NCBI GenBank assembly: GCA_016717325.1
Contig: JADKFV010000007.1
Location: 124,001-188,000, forward strand
DNA: 64,000 nucleotides
Source: Bacteroidota bacterium
GTDB lineage: Bacteria > Bacteroidota > Bacteroidia > AKYH767-A > OLB10
Direction of reading: 5' to 3'
Shown: positions 1 to 7,848 of the stretch, piece by piece
Position numbering within the stretch: position 1 is the stretch's first letter
How the letters are laid out: each line of letters starts with the position of its first letter
Notes under the pieces: generated by a model
Databases searched by the model: none
What the model saw: the letters and a program-made list of their open reading frames with translations, nothing else
Told to the model about the DNA's origin: nothing
Translations under genes and position numbers: made by a program

Positions 1-49
1 AAAATTTATAGTTGACATCTTAACGTTAGCATTATAATTTTCTACATCG

Positions 50-472
50 ATGAAAGAATTTGACATGACATTGCTGCACGACTTACCTCGTGCAGCAATT
101 TTTATTATTGAGCACTTGCAACAGTCCAAAAAAAATATTGTTGCTTTTTATGGCGCAATGGGCGCAGGCAAAACAACATTGATAAAAGAAATCTGTAAAC
201 AATTGAATGTTACCTCTACCACATCGAGCCCAACGTTTTCCATTGTGAATGAATATGTGTGCAACGATGGCCGCACCATTTATCATTTCGATTGTTATCG
301 CATAGAAAAACAAAACGAATTTTTCGACCTCGGTTACGAAGAATATTTTTACGACAACAATGCGCTTTGCTTTATTGAATGGCCCAAAAAAATTGAACAG
401 CTTCTTCCAGACGATAGAGTAAATGTTTATTTGGAAATGGTGAATGGAAAGAGGATGCTGAAGTTGGAGTAG
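50..472 (+). CDS. tsaE: tRNA threonylcarbamoyladenosine biosynthesis ATPase TsaE
   Basis: The protein has 140 residues, the usual TsaE length. A P-loop GAMGAGKT lies at residues 35-42, followed by the family blocks SSPTFSIVNEY (about 58-68), HFDCYRI (about 79-85) and IEWP (about 109-112). In other bacteria TsaE is the ATPase that works with TsaB and TsaD to place threonylcarbamoyl on A37 of ANN-decoding tRNAs in the cytoplasm. It is followed on the same strand by alanine dehydrogenase about 120 bases on, so they may be cotranscribed. The first ATG gives five residues before an alternative Met at residue 6; both starts are possible. Confidence 0.95.
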   Translation: MKEFDMTLLHDLPRAAIFIIEHLQQSKKNIVAFYGAMGAGKTTLIKEICKQLNVTSTTSSPTFSIVNEYVCNDGRTIYHFDCYRIEKQNEFFDLGYEEYFYDNNALCFIEWPKKIEQLLPDDRVNVYLEMVNGKRMLKLE

Positions 473-593
473 AATGTGTTCTTTATCTGCTTAAGAATGT
501 GTGCGATATTCTTTTCATAAAATATTGCATTTGCATAAATATGTTTACCTTCATGCACCAAAAAATAAAAAAGCATCTATTCATTTTTCAAAT

Positions 594-1823
594 ATGAATA
601 TAAATATTTCTCCGGCAGGTATGTCGGCATTGGCGCAATCGGGCGCATTTAGTACACAGGAAAGTTTGCTCGAAGTTCGCAGACAAAAAAAAGAATTGTT
701 CATAGGCATTCCCAAAGAAACATCGTTTCAGGAGAATAGAATATCGCTGGTGCCCGAAAGCGTTGCATTGTTGATTAACAACGGTCACCGTATACGTATA
801 GAAGCCGGTGCGGGCAGCAACGCCACTTTTACCGATAACGATTACAGCGAGGCCGGTGCCGAAATAGTTTACAGCCCTGCCGAAGTGTACGAAAGTGATA
901 TTATTTTAAAAGTAGCGCCATTAAGTACGGAAGAATTGTCACTCACAAAAGATAAGCAAACCATCATTAGTATTGTGCAGGCACATTCTCAAAACAAAGA
1001 ATATTTCAAGCACCTCTCACAAAAAAAAATAACCGGCATTGGGTTCGAATACATTAAAGACCAAACGGATCTCATTCCTGTAATTCGTGCTATGAGCGAA
1101 ATTGTTGGCAGCACTGCCATACTAATCGCAGCCGAATATCTTACCAAAGACAATAATGGGCAGGGAATAATACTTGGAGGAATAACAGGCATACCACCTA
1201 CCGAAATAGTGATACTTGGTGCCGGTACAGTGGGTGAATATGCTGCACGCGCAGCAATAGGTTTAGGAGCAAACGTAAAAGTATTTGACAGCAGTGTTTA
1301 CAGATTAAAGCGGTTGCAAAACAATATCGGAAGACGTGTATATACATCTACCATTAACCCGCGATTGTTGCGCGAAACCTTACATACTGCCGATGTTGCA
1401 ATTGGTGCAATATACTCAACCGATGGCCGCACGCCATGCATTGTGAGCGAAGAAATGGTAAGCGAAATGCGATATGGTTCGGTGATAGTGGATGTGAGTA
1501 TAGACCAGGGCGGATGTTTCGAAACCAGTGAAGTGACCAATCATAATAAGCCCACATTCCGAAAGTATGGTGTGATACATTATTGTGTTCCCAACATTGC
1601 ATCGCGTGTTTCGCGCACGGCATCATATGCACTTAGCAATATATTTACTCCCATACTGAGCAGCATGGCCGATGTTGGTGGTATGGAAGAACTGTTGTGG
1701 CAAGATGTAAACGTGCGCCATGGTGTGTATATGTTTAAAGGCACAAGTACAAATAAATTTATAAGCGATTACTTCAATTTGCCTTTTCGTGATATCGATT
1801 TAATAATGGCGAGTAGAATTTAG
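594..1823 (+). CDS. ald: Alanine dehydrogenase
   Basis: Catalyses NAD-dependent interconversion of L-alanine and pyruvate plus ammonia. The reading frame is open from 501, but the stretch before 594 is Lys/His-rich and unlike the family, so I choose the ATG at 594, giving about 409 residues. Visible family features are the N-terminal block GIPKETSFQENRISLVPE with the substrate-binding Arg and Lys, EAGAGSNATFTDNDYSEAGA, the Rossmann motif LGAGTVGEYAARAA, and the late block GVIHYCVPNIASRVSRTAS. This longer form, with about 40 residues ahead of the catalytic core, is common in Bacteroidota. It lies downstream of tsaE with no terminator visible between them. Confidence 0.93.
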   Translation: MNINISPAGMSALAQSGAFSTQESLLEVRRQKKELFIGIPKETSFQENRISLVPESVALLINNGHRIRIEAGAGSNATFTDNDYSEAGAEIVYSPAEVYESDIILKVAPLSTEELSLTKDKQTIISIVQAHSQNKEYFKHLSQKKITGIGFEYIKDQTDLIPVIRAMSEIVGSTAILIAAEYLTKDNNGQGIILGGITGIPPTEIVILGAGTVGEYAARAAIGLGANVKVFDSSVYRLKRLQNNIGRRVYTSTINPRLLRETLHTADVAIGAIYSTDGRTPCIVSEEMVSEMRYGSVIVDVSIDQGGCFETSEVTNHNKPTFRKYGVIHYCVPNIASRVSRTASYALSNIFTPILSSMADVGGMEELLWQDVNVRHGVYMFKGTSTNKFISDYFNLPFRDIDLIMASRI

Positions 1824-1918
1824 GGAAATTAATGATTAAGAATTGAAAATGATGAATGATGGGGGAATTAGAAATAAAGTGTGGGATTGTTTGTGAGGAC
1901 ACAAACAATGGCTGACGC

Positions 1919-2045
1919 AAAAATGACCAATGACAAGTATTCAATGACAAGCATTTCAATAACTCAATAACAAAACAACCAGTAACAAAGTAACCAACAA
2001 CCAAATAACTCAATAACAAAGTAACCAATAACTATTTCACAATGA
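1919..2045. repeat. A/C-rich dispersed repeat (AATGACCAATGACA / CAATAACAAAGTAACC type)
   Basis: The stretch between ald and the flippase is built from short repeated words such as AATGACCAATGACA, AATAACTCAATAACAAA and GTAACCAATAACTATTTCACA. The same words recur at 45590-45718, 47017-47160 (opposite orientation), 47684-47757 and 49336-49378. The repeat runs into the 3' end of the flippase gene, where the final residues VIVK and the stop are encoded by it. No function can be read from it. Confidence 0.7.
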
Positions 2046-3513
2046 CCAATCTCCGAATTTCTTTCTTATAAACAACAAACAAAAACAAGCATAACAGTAA
2101 TTCGTTTATTGCCAATAATACTCCATTGCTTGCAATATTTTGCGATTGTATAAATGTGCTTGCAGCGTATATAGCTATAGTTAGCAAGAGGAAAACACCC
2201 ATCGTTTTGAGGTCATAATTTATAGGATAATATTTCAGGCTCATGATGTACGAAATTATCATCATGCTGGCATAAGTTATAAAAGTGGTGATGGCTGCAC
2301 CTGTGTAGCCAATCTGTGGAATGAGAATAATATTTAAAACAATAGTAATAACAGCACCCACAATAGAAATATATGCACCAAACTTAGTTTGCCCACTCAG
2401 CTTGTACCACATACTTTGATTGAGGTAAATACCAAGGCATAAATTTGCTGCCAGTAAAATAGGTACTACATGCAATCCTTCCCAATAATTTTTTCCGACA
2501 AAATATTTTATCCAACTCATGTTAAGTATCACAAACAAAAAAATAAACAGGCACGTGATAGAAAAATATTTCATCACCCGGGCAAAATTTTCTTTGCTGT
2601 TTGAAGCATTTGATTGCGCAAAAAACAATGGTTCCGCAGCATATCGAAACGTTTGAATAAAAATAGTCATCAGTATCGAAATTTTATACACTGCACCATA
2701 CACGCCTTGTTGATGCATTGCACTCGATGCCGGTTCTGCCAGATAAGTAAGTATAATTCTGTCGAGGGTTTCGTTTATCATGCCCGCAAAACCAGCCAAT
2801 AGCAGTGGCAACGAGTACAATAACATTTGCTTTGTCAATGCTTTGTCGATGCCCAATTTTACCTGTGCAAACTCTTTATACAAAAATAGCAACACAACTA
2901 TACTCCCTATAATGTTGGCAATAAAAACTACCGAAACTGTAAGGGGTGGAGAATAAATTAATGCACTAAAATTGTGCAACATACTATTGCTTGATTGATA
3001 CCAACCCGGAATCACTTTGATAAAAAACAATGTAAGCAGTACGGTAGTGATAATTCCAGTGAGTTTAATGTATGCGAATTTTTTGGCTTTGCCGGTGCTG
3101 CGCAAATGCGCAAATGGTATTACACTTAGCGTATCGAAAAAAAGAAGGGCCGCCATCATAATAATATAATGTGCACCAAAATCTATTTTAAATAAATGTT
3201 GAATTGGGTTGCGGAAAAGTATAATCGCACTGCTAAAAATAACAGTGCTCAATAGCATCATCGAAAAAGTATTGTCGAATATTTTTTTCTCGTTTTGCTG
3301 TTTGCCAAAATAAAAATACGTGGTTTCCATGCCATAAGTAAAAAGAATATTGGCAAAAGAAATAATTGCATATATATAAGAAATGATACCGTATTCGGGC
3401 GGCAAAAAAGTATACGTAAGCAAGGGAGTAAGTAAGTAATTGAGAAACCGCCCCACCATGGTACTTAGTCCGTACCAAACACTTTGCGAGGCAAGTTTTT
3501 TTATTATACTCAT
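2032..3513 (-). CDS. Polysaccharide flippase, Wzx/MATE-like membrane protein
   Basis: An integral membrane protein of 493 residues with about 12-14 hydrophobic segments. Its N-terminus (KKLASQSVWYGLSTMVGRFL) is typical of the oligosaccharide flippase / polysaccharide-biosynthesis family of Bacteroidota. Family members move lipid-linked glycans across the inner membrane. No glycosyltransferases are adjacent, so the substrate cannot be inferred. The last few codons lie inside a dispersed A/C-rich repeat, so the exact C-terminus may be repeat-derived. Confidence 0.88.
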   Translation of the reverse strand: MSIIKKLASQSVWYGLSTMVGRFLNYLLTPLLTYTFLPPEYGIISYIYAIISFANILFTYGMETTYFYFGKQQNEKKIFDNTFSMMLLSTVIFSSAIILFRNPIQHLFKIDFGAHYIIMMAALLFFDTLSVIPFAHLRSTGKAKKFAYIKLTGIITTVLLTLFFIKVIPGWYQSSNSMLHNFSALIYSPPLTVSVVFIANIIGSIVVLLFLYKEFAQVKLGIDKALTKQMLLYSLPLLLAGFAGMINETLDRIILTYLAEPASSAMHQQGVYGAVYKISILMTIFIQTFRYAAEPLFFAQSNASNSKENFARVMKYFSITCLFIFLFVILNMSWIKYFVGKNYWEGLHVVPILLAANLCLGIYLNQSMWYKLSGQTKFGAYISIVGAVITIVLNIILIPQIGYTGAAITTFITYASMMIISYIMSLKYYPINYDLKTMGVFLLLTIAIYAASTFIQSQNIASNGVLLAINELLLCLFLFVVYKKEIRRLVIVK

Positions 3514-3550
3514 TTATTGTTACCTACGTATACTGTATATGTTAACGAAA

Positions 3551-4324
3551 TTATTCGCCTTTAAATGTTGCTTTACGTTTATTCATAAATGCATCTACCC
3601 CTTCTTTCATATCGGAGGTGGCAAAGCATTTTCCAAATTGGGCAATCTCCATATCGAAGCCGCCCAATGTGTTTGCAGCATTGGCACAGGCTATACTTGC
3701 CGATACTGCCAAAGGTGCTTGCTGTTTTATTTTTTCGGCAATCTCTTTGCACTTGTTCATCAATTCGGCAGCCGGTACCACGTGGTTCACAAGTCCCCAT
3801 TGCAATGCATCGGTAGCATTTAAATTATCGGCAGTGATGAGTAATTCTATCGCCTTTGGTTTGCCTACCAAATGCACAAGCCTTTGTGTACCACCGTATC
3901 CGGGTATAAGACCGAGCTTTACTTCGGGCTGCCCAAACTTTGCTGTTTCACTTGCCACTCGAATGTGACATGCCATGGCAAGTTCGCAACCTCCCCCCAA
4001 TGCAAAACCGTTGATGGCTGCAATTACAGGCTTGGCACTATTTTCAAACATATTGAAAACAGTATGACCTTGTTGTGAAAGCGCACTGCCTTGCTCTGCT
4101 GATAAAGATGAAAATGCAGAAATATCGGCACCGGCAACAAATGCTTTTTCGCCAGCACCTGTCAATATAACCACTGCCGTTTCTGCATCGCTTTGGCAGG
4201 CTTTAATTGCTTGTCCCAATTCGGCAATTGTGGCCTGATTAAGTGCGTTCAATTTTTCAGGACGGTTCACTGTGATAGTGGTAATGCGATTTTCGTTTTG
4301 CACTACAATGTTTGCGTAACTCAT
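3551..4324 (-). CDS. Enoyl-CoA hydratase/isomerase (crotonase family)
   Basis: The 257-residue protein has the crotonase fold signature. The oxyanion-hole blocks are AGADISAF (about 64-71) and GFALGGGCELA (about 106-116), and the two catalytic glutamates fit Glu114 and Glu134 (GQPEVKLGLIPGYGG). With both glutamates present, hydration of 2-enoyl-CoA is the likeliest activity; a crotonase acting on 3-hydroxybutyryl-CoA would look similar. The gene is followed after 24 bases, on the same strand, by a B12-binding mutase subunit, suggesting acyl-CoA metabolism. Confidence 0.93.
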   Translation of the reverse strand: MSYANIVVQNENRITTITVNRPEKLNALNQATIAELGQAIKACQSDAETAVVILTGAGEKAFVAGADISAFSSLSAEQGSALSQQGHTVFNMFENSAKPVIAAINGFALGGGCELAMACHIRVASETAKFGQPEVKLGLIPGYGGTQRLVHLVGKPKAIELLITADNLNATDALQWGLVNHVVPAAELMNKCKEIAEKIKQQAPLAVSASIACANAANTLGGFDMEIAQFGKCFATSDMKEGVDAFMNKRKATFKGE

Positions 4325-4348
4325 AAATAAAAGTATAATTTGTTTTGA

Positions 4349-4752
4349 TTAAAAATTTCTGTGTTGTTTTACCCACTCGGTAATGTATGCAACTATTTCA
4401 TCGGTGTTGGTGCCGGGCTGAAAAAGTTTGCCTATACCCAAGTCGTTTAATTTTTTTATATCGCCATCGGGTATTATTCCGCCACCGGTAATAAGTATGT
4501 CGGTAGCATTTTTTCTTTAAGTAAATTCAATATTTTTGGAAACACGGTCATGTGTGCACCCGATAAAATGCTAACGCCTATAACATCGGCATCTTCCTGT
4601 ATGGCAGCGTTTACAACCATTTCGGGCGTTTGGCGCAATCCTGTGTATATTACTTCCATACCTGCATCGCGCAAAAACGAGGCTATCACTTTGGCTCCGC
4701 GGTCGTGACCATCGAGCCCCACCTTGGCTACTAAAACTCTTATTGGACGCAT
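4349..4752 (-). CDS. Methylmalonyl-CoA mutase-type cobalamin-binding subunit (frame broken near 4509)
   Basis: A stand-alone B12-binding domain, normally about 130 residues. The base-off cobalamin motif DGHDRG is at residues 14-19, with His16 as the expected axial ligand, and the S-x-L motif is at 61-63. The frame then breaks in a run of six A (plus-strand T at 4509-4514). Adding one A continues in the next frame as DILITGGGIIPDGDIKKL and ends as EWVKQHRNF at the TAA at 4349-4351, restoring the third B12 motif (GGG). As printed, the protein stops at 4474 after 92 residues. The partner large subunit is not in the window. A sequencing error is the simplest explanation. Confidence 0.85.
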
Positions 4753-4781
4753 TTTATTTTTTTGATACCATTTACGTGTTT

Positions 4782-5054
4782 TTAAATGGGGCTCGAAAAA
4801 TGAACAAAAAATCCGTGTTTACCAATATTTGTAAACGCATATTCGAAACGCCACACCAAATTATAGTATGAAACCACATCAATACCAACTCCATATCCCG
4901 ATAGAATATTGTTGTTGAGTGTGTTGTTTTCGTTGTTATATTTACTTCGTGCATAACCTGCATCGGCAAACATGTTTATATAAATTGCTATGGGTATGGT
5001 ATTAAATTTTTCGGTGCGTATAAAATTCAATTTTATTTTTCGCAAAGGAAGCAA
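4782..5054 (-). CDS. Outer-membrane POTRA/beta-barrel protein, C-terminal part after frameshift
   Basis: This 90-residue frame is the continuation of the barrel protein encoded from 6217. It reads PLRKIKLNFIRTEKF, then a strand-turn-strand pattern (INMFADAGYARSKY, YGVGIDVVSYYNLVWRFEYA) and ends HFSSPI, typical of the last strands of an Omp85-like barrel. It has no start context of its own. The gap to the next gene on the strand, the B12 subunit at 4752, is 29 bases, so barrel protein, B12 subunit and enoyl-CoA hydratase may share a transcript. Confidence 0.75.
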   Translation of the reverse strand: MLPLRKIKLNFIRTEKFNTIPIAIYINMFADAGYARSKYNNENNTLNNNILSGYGVGIDVVSYYNLVWRFEYAFTNIGKHGFFVHFSSPI

Positions 5055-6217
5055 AGCAAATTTAAAATTATTTTTGCCACAAAATGATATTGCCCATTCA
5101 CTACATACAATTCGTAACCACGCACAAAATCGTTACCATAACCTAAACCACGTTGCAAATAAAATGGCACCGTTGGCGAAGAAAATATTTTTGCCCGTAC
5201 ACTTATTGCATGATACCACCTTGGCGAAAGTTTTATAAATCTTCTTGCACCCAAAGTTGCCGATAATATTGCCGGTTCGTTGTGCAATAGTCCCAAGCCG
5301 TTTTGTGTAACCTCACCGCTTATAGCATAACCAATGAGTGGATATACGTTGAAGTCTACTTGCTCGTAGCGATAACTTACTCCGGCCAAAATCATTTTTA
5401 TTCTGTTATCGCTCGATTTTAAATAGTTGGGATTAAGTGTGCTTAATGAATCGTCCAATTTTACATCGCGGTACTCGGCAAAAATATTTTGTGTGCGGTA
5501 TATTCCTTTTCGTTTAGTGTAGCGCAACCATGCATACGTTTCGCGCCTCACTACCGATTGCGAATTGGTATAAAATTTTAATTGATTGCCTGCGAGCGCA
5601 TAAGCTGTTTCGCGATAGCGCTGAGTGCCGGCCGAAAATGCCAGCCCTTGTGTTTTTGCTTTATCAATATACGGCACGTTATACGTTAAACCAAGTTTAA
5701 GCGAATATCCAAAGCGCGCATTGATCTGTAAATTTTCTTTGCGGCCGCGAAAATTTTCGTGCAACAAATACATGCCATAATTAACACGCGAAAAATCTTT
5801 GGTTTGCCACCATTCGTTTATGTTGCGGTCTACTCCTTCGAATATTGGAAATGGCCACACATACCATTTTTCTTTTACAATGATAGTGATATCGGCACCC
5901 GTAATATCCTGTGGCGTTACATGTATCTCAACAAAATTGAACAACGATGTATTCATCACATTTTCCATACTGCGTTGTGCAGCGGCAAACAAAACATCGG
6001 TGTTGAGGGTATCGTTCTTGTGAAAAATCAGCTCGCGAACAATGATGGCTTCTTTTGTTTTTTTATTTCCGGTAATGGTAATGTTTGCAACATAAACTGT
6101 AGGATGCAAGCTATCGTTAAGGTGCCATACTATTTGTGCTAAACTTACATTACTGCAAAAGCAAATAATAATGCTGCATAATATCAGATTTCTAAAAGCA
6201 AAAAATACACTTTTCAT
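5033..6217 (-). CDS. Outer-membrane POTRA/beta-barrel protein (BamA/TamA-like), main part
   Basis: I choose the ATG at 6217 because it starts a clean signal peptide (KSVFFAFRNLILCSIIICF... cut after SLAQ); an upstream in-frame Met at 6271 adds 18 charged residues. After export, a POTRA-like segment (VYVANITITGNKKTKEAII...) is followed by KEKWYVWPFPIFEG and a series of aromatic-alternating beta strands, as in BamA/TamA surface-antigen proteins. The frame breaks at a five-A run (plus-strand T at 5071-5075). One more A gives VAKNNFKFALLPLRKIKLNF and runs into the C-terminal part at 4782-5054, for a total near 478 residues. Confidence 0.8.
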   Translation of the reverse strand: MKSVFFAFRNLILCSIIICFCSNVSLAQIVWHLNDSLHPTVYVANITITGNKKTKEAIIVRELIFHKNDTLNTDVLFAAAQRSMENVMNTSLFNFVEIHVTPQDITGADITIIVKEKWYVWPFPIFEGVDRNINEWWQTKDFSRVNYGMYLLHENFRGRKENLQINARFGYSLKLGLTYNVPYIDKAKTQGLAFSAGTQRYRETAYALAGNQLKFYTNSQSVVRRETYAWLRYTKRKGIYRTQNIFAEYRDVKLDDSLSTLNPNYLKSSDNRIKMILAGVSYRYEQVDFNVYPLIGYAISGEVTQNGLGLLHNEPAILSATLGARRFIKLSPRWYHAISVRAKIFSSPTVPFYLQRGLGYGNDFVRGYELYVVNGQYHFVAKIILNLLCFLCEK

Positions 6218-6379
6218 TTTTGCTAAAAGTTGCTCATTAATTTTGAGGTGCTCCCGTTCATTGTGGTGCAAGTTATCAATAATAGTTTTGAGCGATTTTT
6301 ATACCAATTCCATTTTTCGAAAATGCATTGTTCTCAAATACGTGTTCTGCGTTTTGTACTATCATCCACAAAACGAAAA

Positions 6380-7567
6380 TTACACAAGCGTGTTTGCAAA
6401 TTCCCTGGTCGAAATATCTGTTTGCACATAATCATCATAAGTTGGATTGGCAATAAAATTTATTTTGTTCATACATGCCTCTACAATATTTGGCATGGCA
6501 GTAAATTTTATTTTCTCCTTCAAAAAAGCTTCCACAGCAATTTCGTTTGCCGCATTCAATATGCAGGGCATGTTGCCGCTTTTATGCATTGCAAATTCTG
6601 CGTGGGCGAGATTTTTAAATACTTTTTTATCAACCGTTTCAAATGTAAGCTGAGGGTAATTGATAAAATTAAATCGTGGAAAATCTGTCTTCAATCTGTT
6701 TGGATATCCTAATGCAAAAAGGATGGGAAGTTTCATATCGGGCAATCCCATTTGTGCTTTCATACTGCCGTCTTCAAACTGAACAATGGAATGAATGATA
6801 GACTGAGGATGCACAATCACATCAATTTGTTCGGGCTTTAGGTGGAACAACCATTGCGCCTCTATCATCTCCAACCCTTTATTCATCATGCTTGCCGAGT
6901 CGATGGTTATTTTTGCTCCCATACTCCAGTTAGGATGTTTCAATGCCATGGCAGGAGTAGCGCTTTCTAAAAACGAAATATCTTTTCCTCTAAAAGGCCC
7001 CCCCGAAGCTGTTAAATAAATCTTCTCTATTTTATTATGCCACTCACCAACAAGGCATTGAAAAATGGCACTGTGTTCACTATCAACCGGATAAATATTT
7101 ACTCCATGCTTTTGCGCCAATTCATTTATCAATGCACCTGCAACAACAAGCGTTTCTTTGTTTGCAAGGGCAATACTTTTTCCGGCTTTTATGGCATTTA
7201 TAGTTGGCAACAATCCTGAATAACCCACCATGGCAGTAAGCACAATATCGATGCTGTCCATTTGCACCACCTCGGCAATGGCCTGATTACCGGCAAACAC
7301 TTTTATATCATGCGGTTCCAAAGCATCCTTTACCAATGCATAATTTGTAGTATCAGCTATAACAACAGTATTAGGTTTTACTTGCAATGCCTGTGCAATT
7401 AGCAACTCGTGGTTACTATTTGCAGTAAGCACTTCAATATCGAAATTATCACTATGCGCCATACACACTTCTATCGCTTGTGTGCCAATGCTTCCGGTAG
7501 AACCCAATATGGCAATACTTTTTTTCAAATGTTTTTTGATAATGAATGAAGTGGCGAAATTATTCAT
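6380..7567 (-). CDS. dxr: 1-deoxy-D-xylulose 5-phosphate reductoisomerase
   Basis: Converts DXP to 2-C-methyl-D-erythritol 4-phosphate with NADPH, the second step of the MEP isoprenoid pathway. The 395-residue protein shows the NADPH motif GSTGSIG at residues 22-28, the metal-binding PVDSEHSAIFQ block, the substrate loop ASGGPFRG, and the later NKGLEMIEAQWLF and VHPQSIIHS blocks. The N-terminus has about 14 residues ahead of the usual KKSIAILG start; a TTG just before that block could be the true start. Confidence 0.97.
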   Translation of the reverse strand: MNNFATSFIIKKHLKKSIAILGSTGSIGTQAIEVCMAHSDNFDIEVLTANSNHELLIAQALQVKPNTVVIADTTNYALVKDALEPHDIKVFAGNQAIAEVVQMDSIDIVLTAMVGYSGLLPTINAIKAGKSIALANKETLVVAGALINELAQKHGVNIYPVDSEHSAIFQCLVGEWHNKIEKIYLTASGGPFRGKDISFLESATPAMALKHPNWSMGAKITIDSASMMNKGLEMIEAQWLFHLKPEQIDVIVHPQSIIHSIVQFEDGSMKAQMGLPDMKLPILFALGYPNRLKTDFPRFNFINYPQLTFETVDKKVFKNLAHAEFAMHKSGNMPCILNAANEIAVEAFLKEKIKFTAMPNIVEACMNKINFIANPTYDDYVQTDISTREFANTLV

Positions 7568-7848
7568 TAGGATGGAATATACCAGAAGTTTGAGGTTGTA
7601 AGAAAAAAACTATTTATGCATAGGTGTTATTTTAAGAAATGGTTTTTGTGGCTAAAATAATTTTTTGCCTGTTTCTCAATACAATAAATTTTTCTTGCTC
7701 AACACATTTTTCTTTATACATTTACAGTGTCAAAAAATACAACATTGCTTTTCGGATAAGAAAACCCTTATTTACTTGGTGTGTTTAATTATCTTATTTA
7801 TACTAAAATGTAACGCATCTATATTCAAACTTAAAAAAAATTAAATTT

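Noticed and set aside
1774..2028. 84-residue minus-strand frame between ald and the flippase
   Set aside because: It consists of translated A/C-rich repeat and overlaps the end of ald; no coding character.
6230..6712. 160-residue plus-strand frame over the dxr 3' end
   Set aside because: Rich in Cys, Phe and His as expected for an antisense frame, with no start context or similarity.
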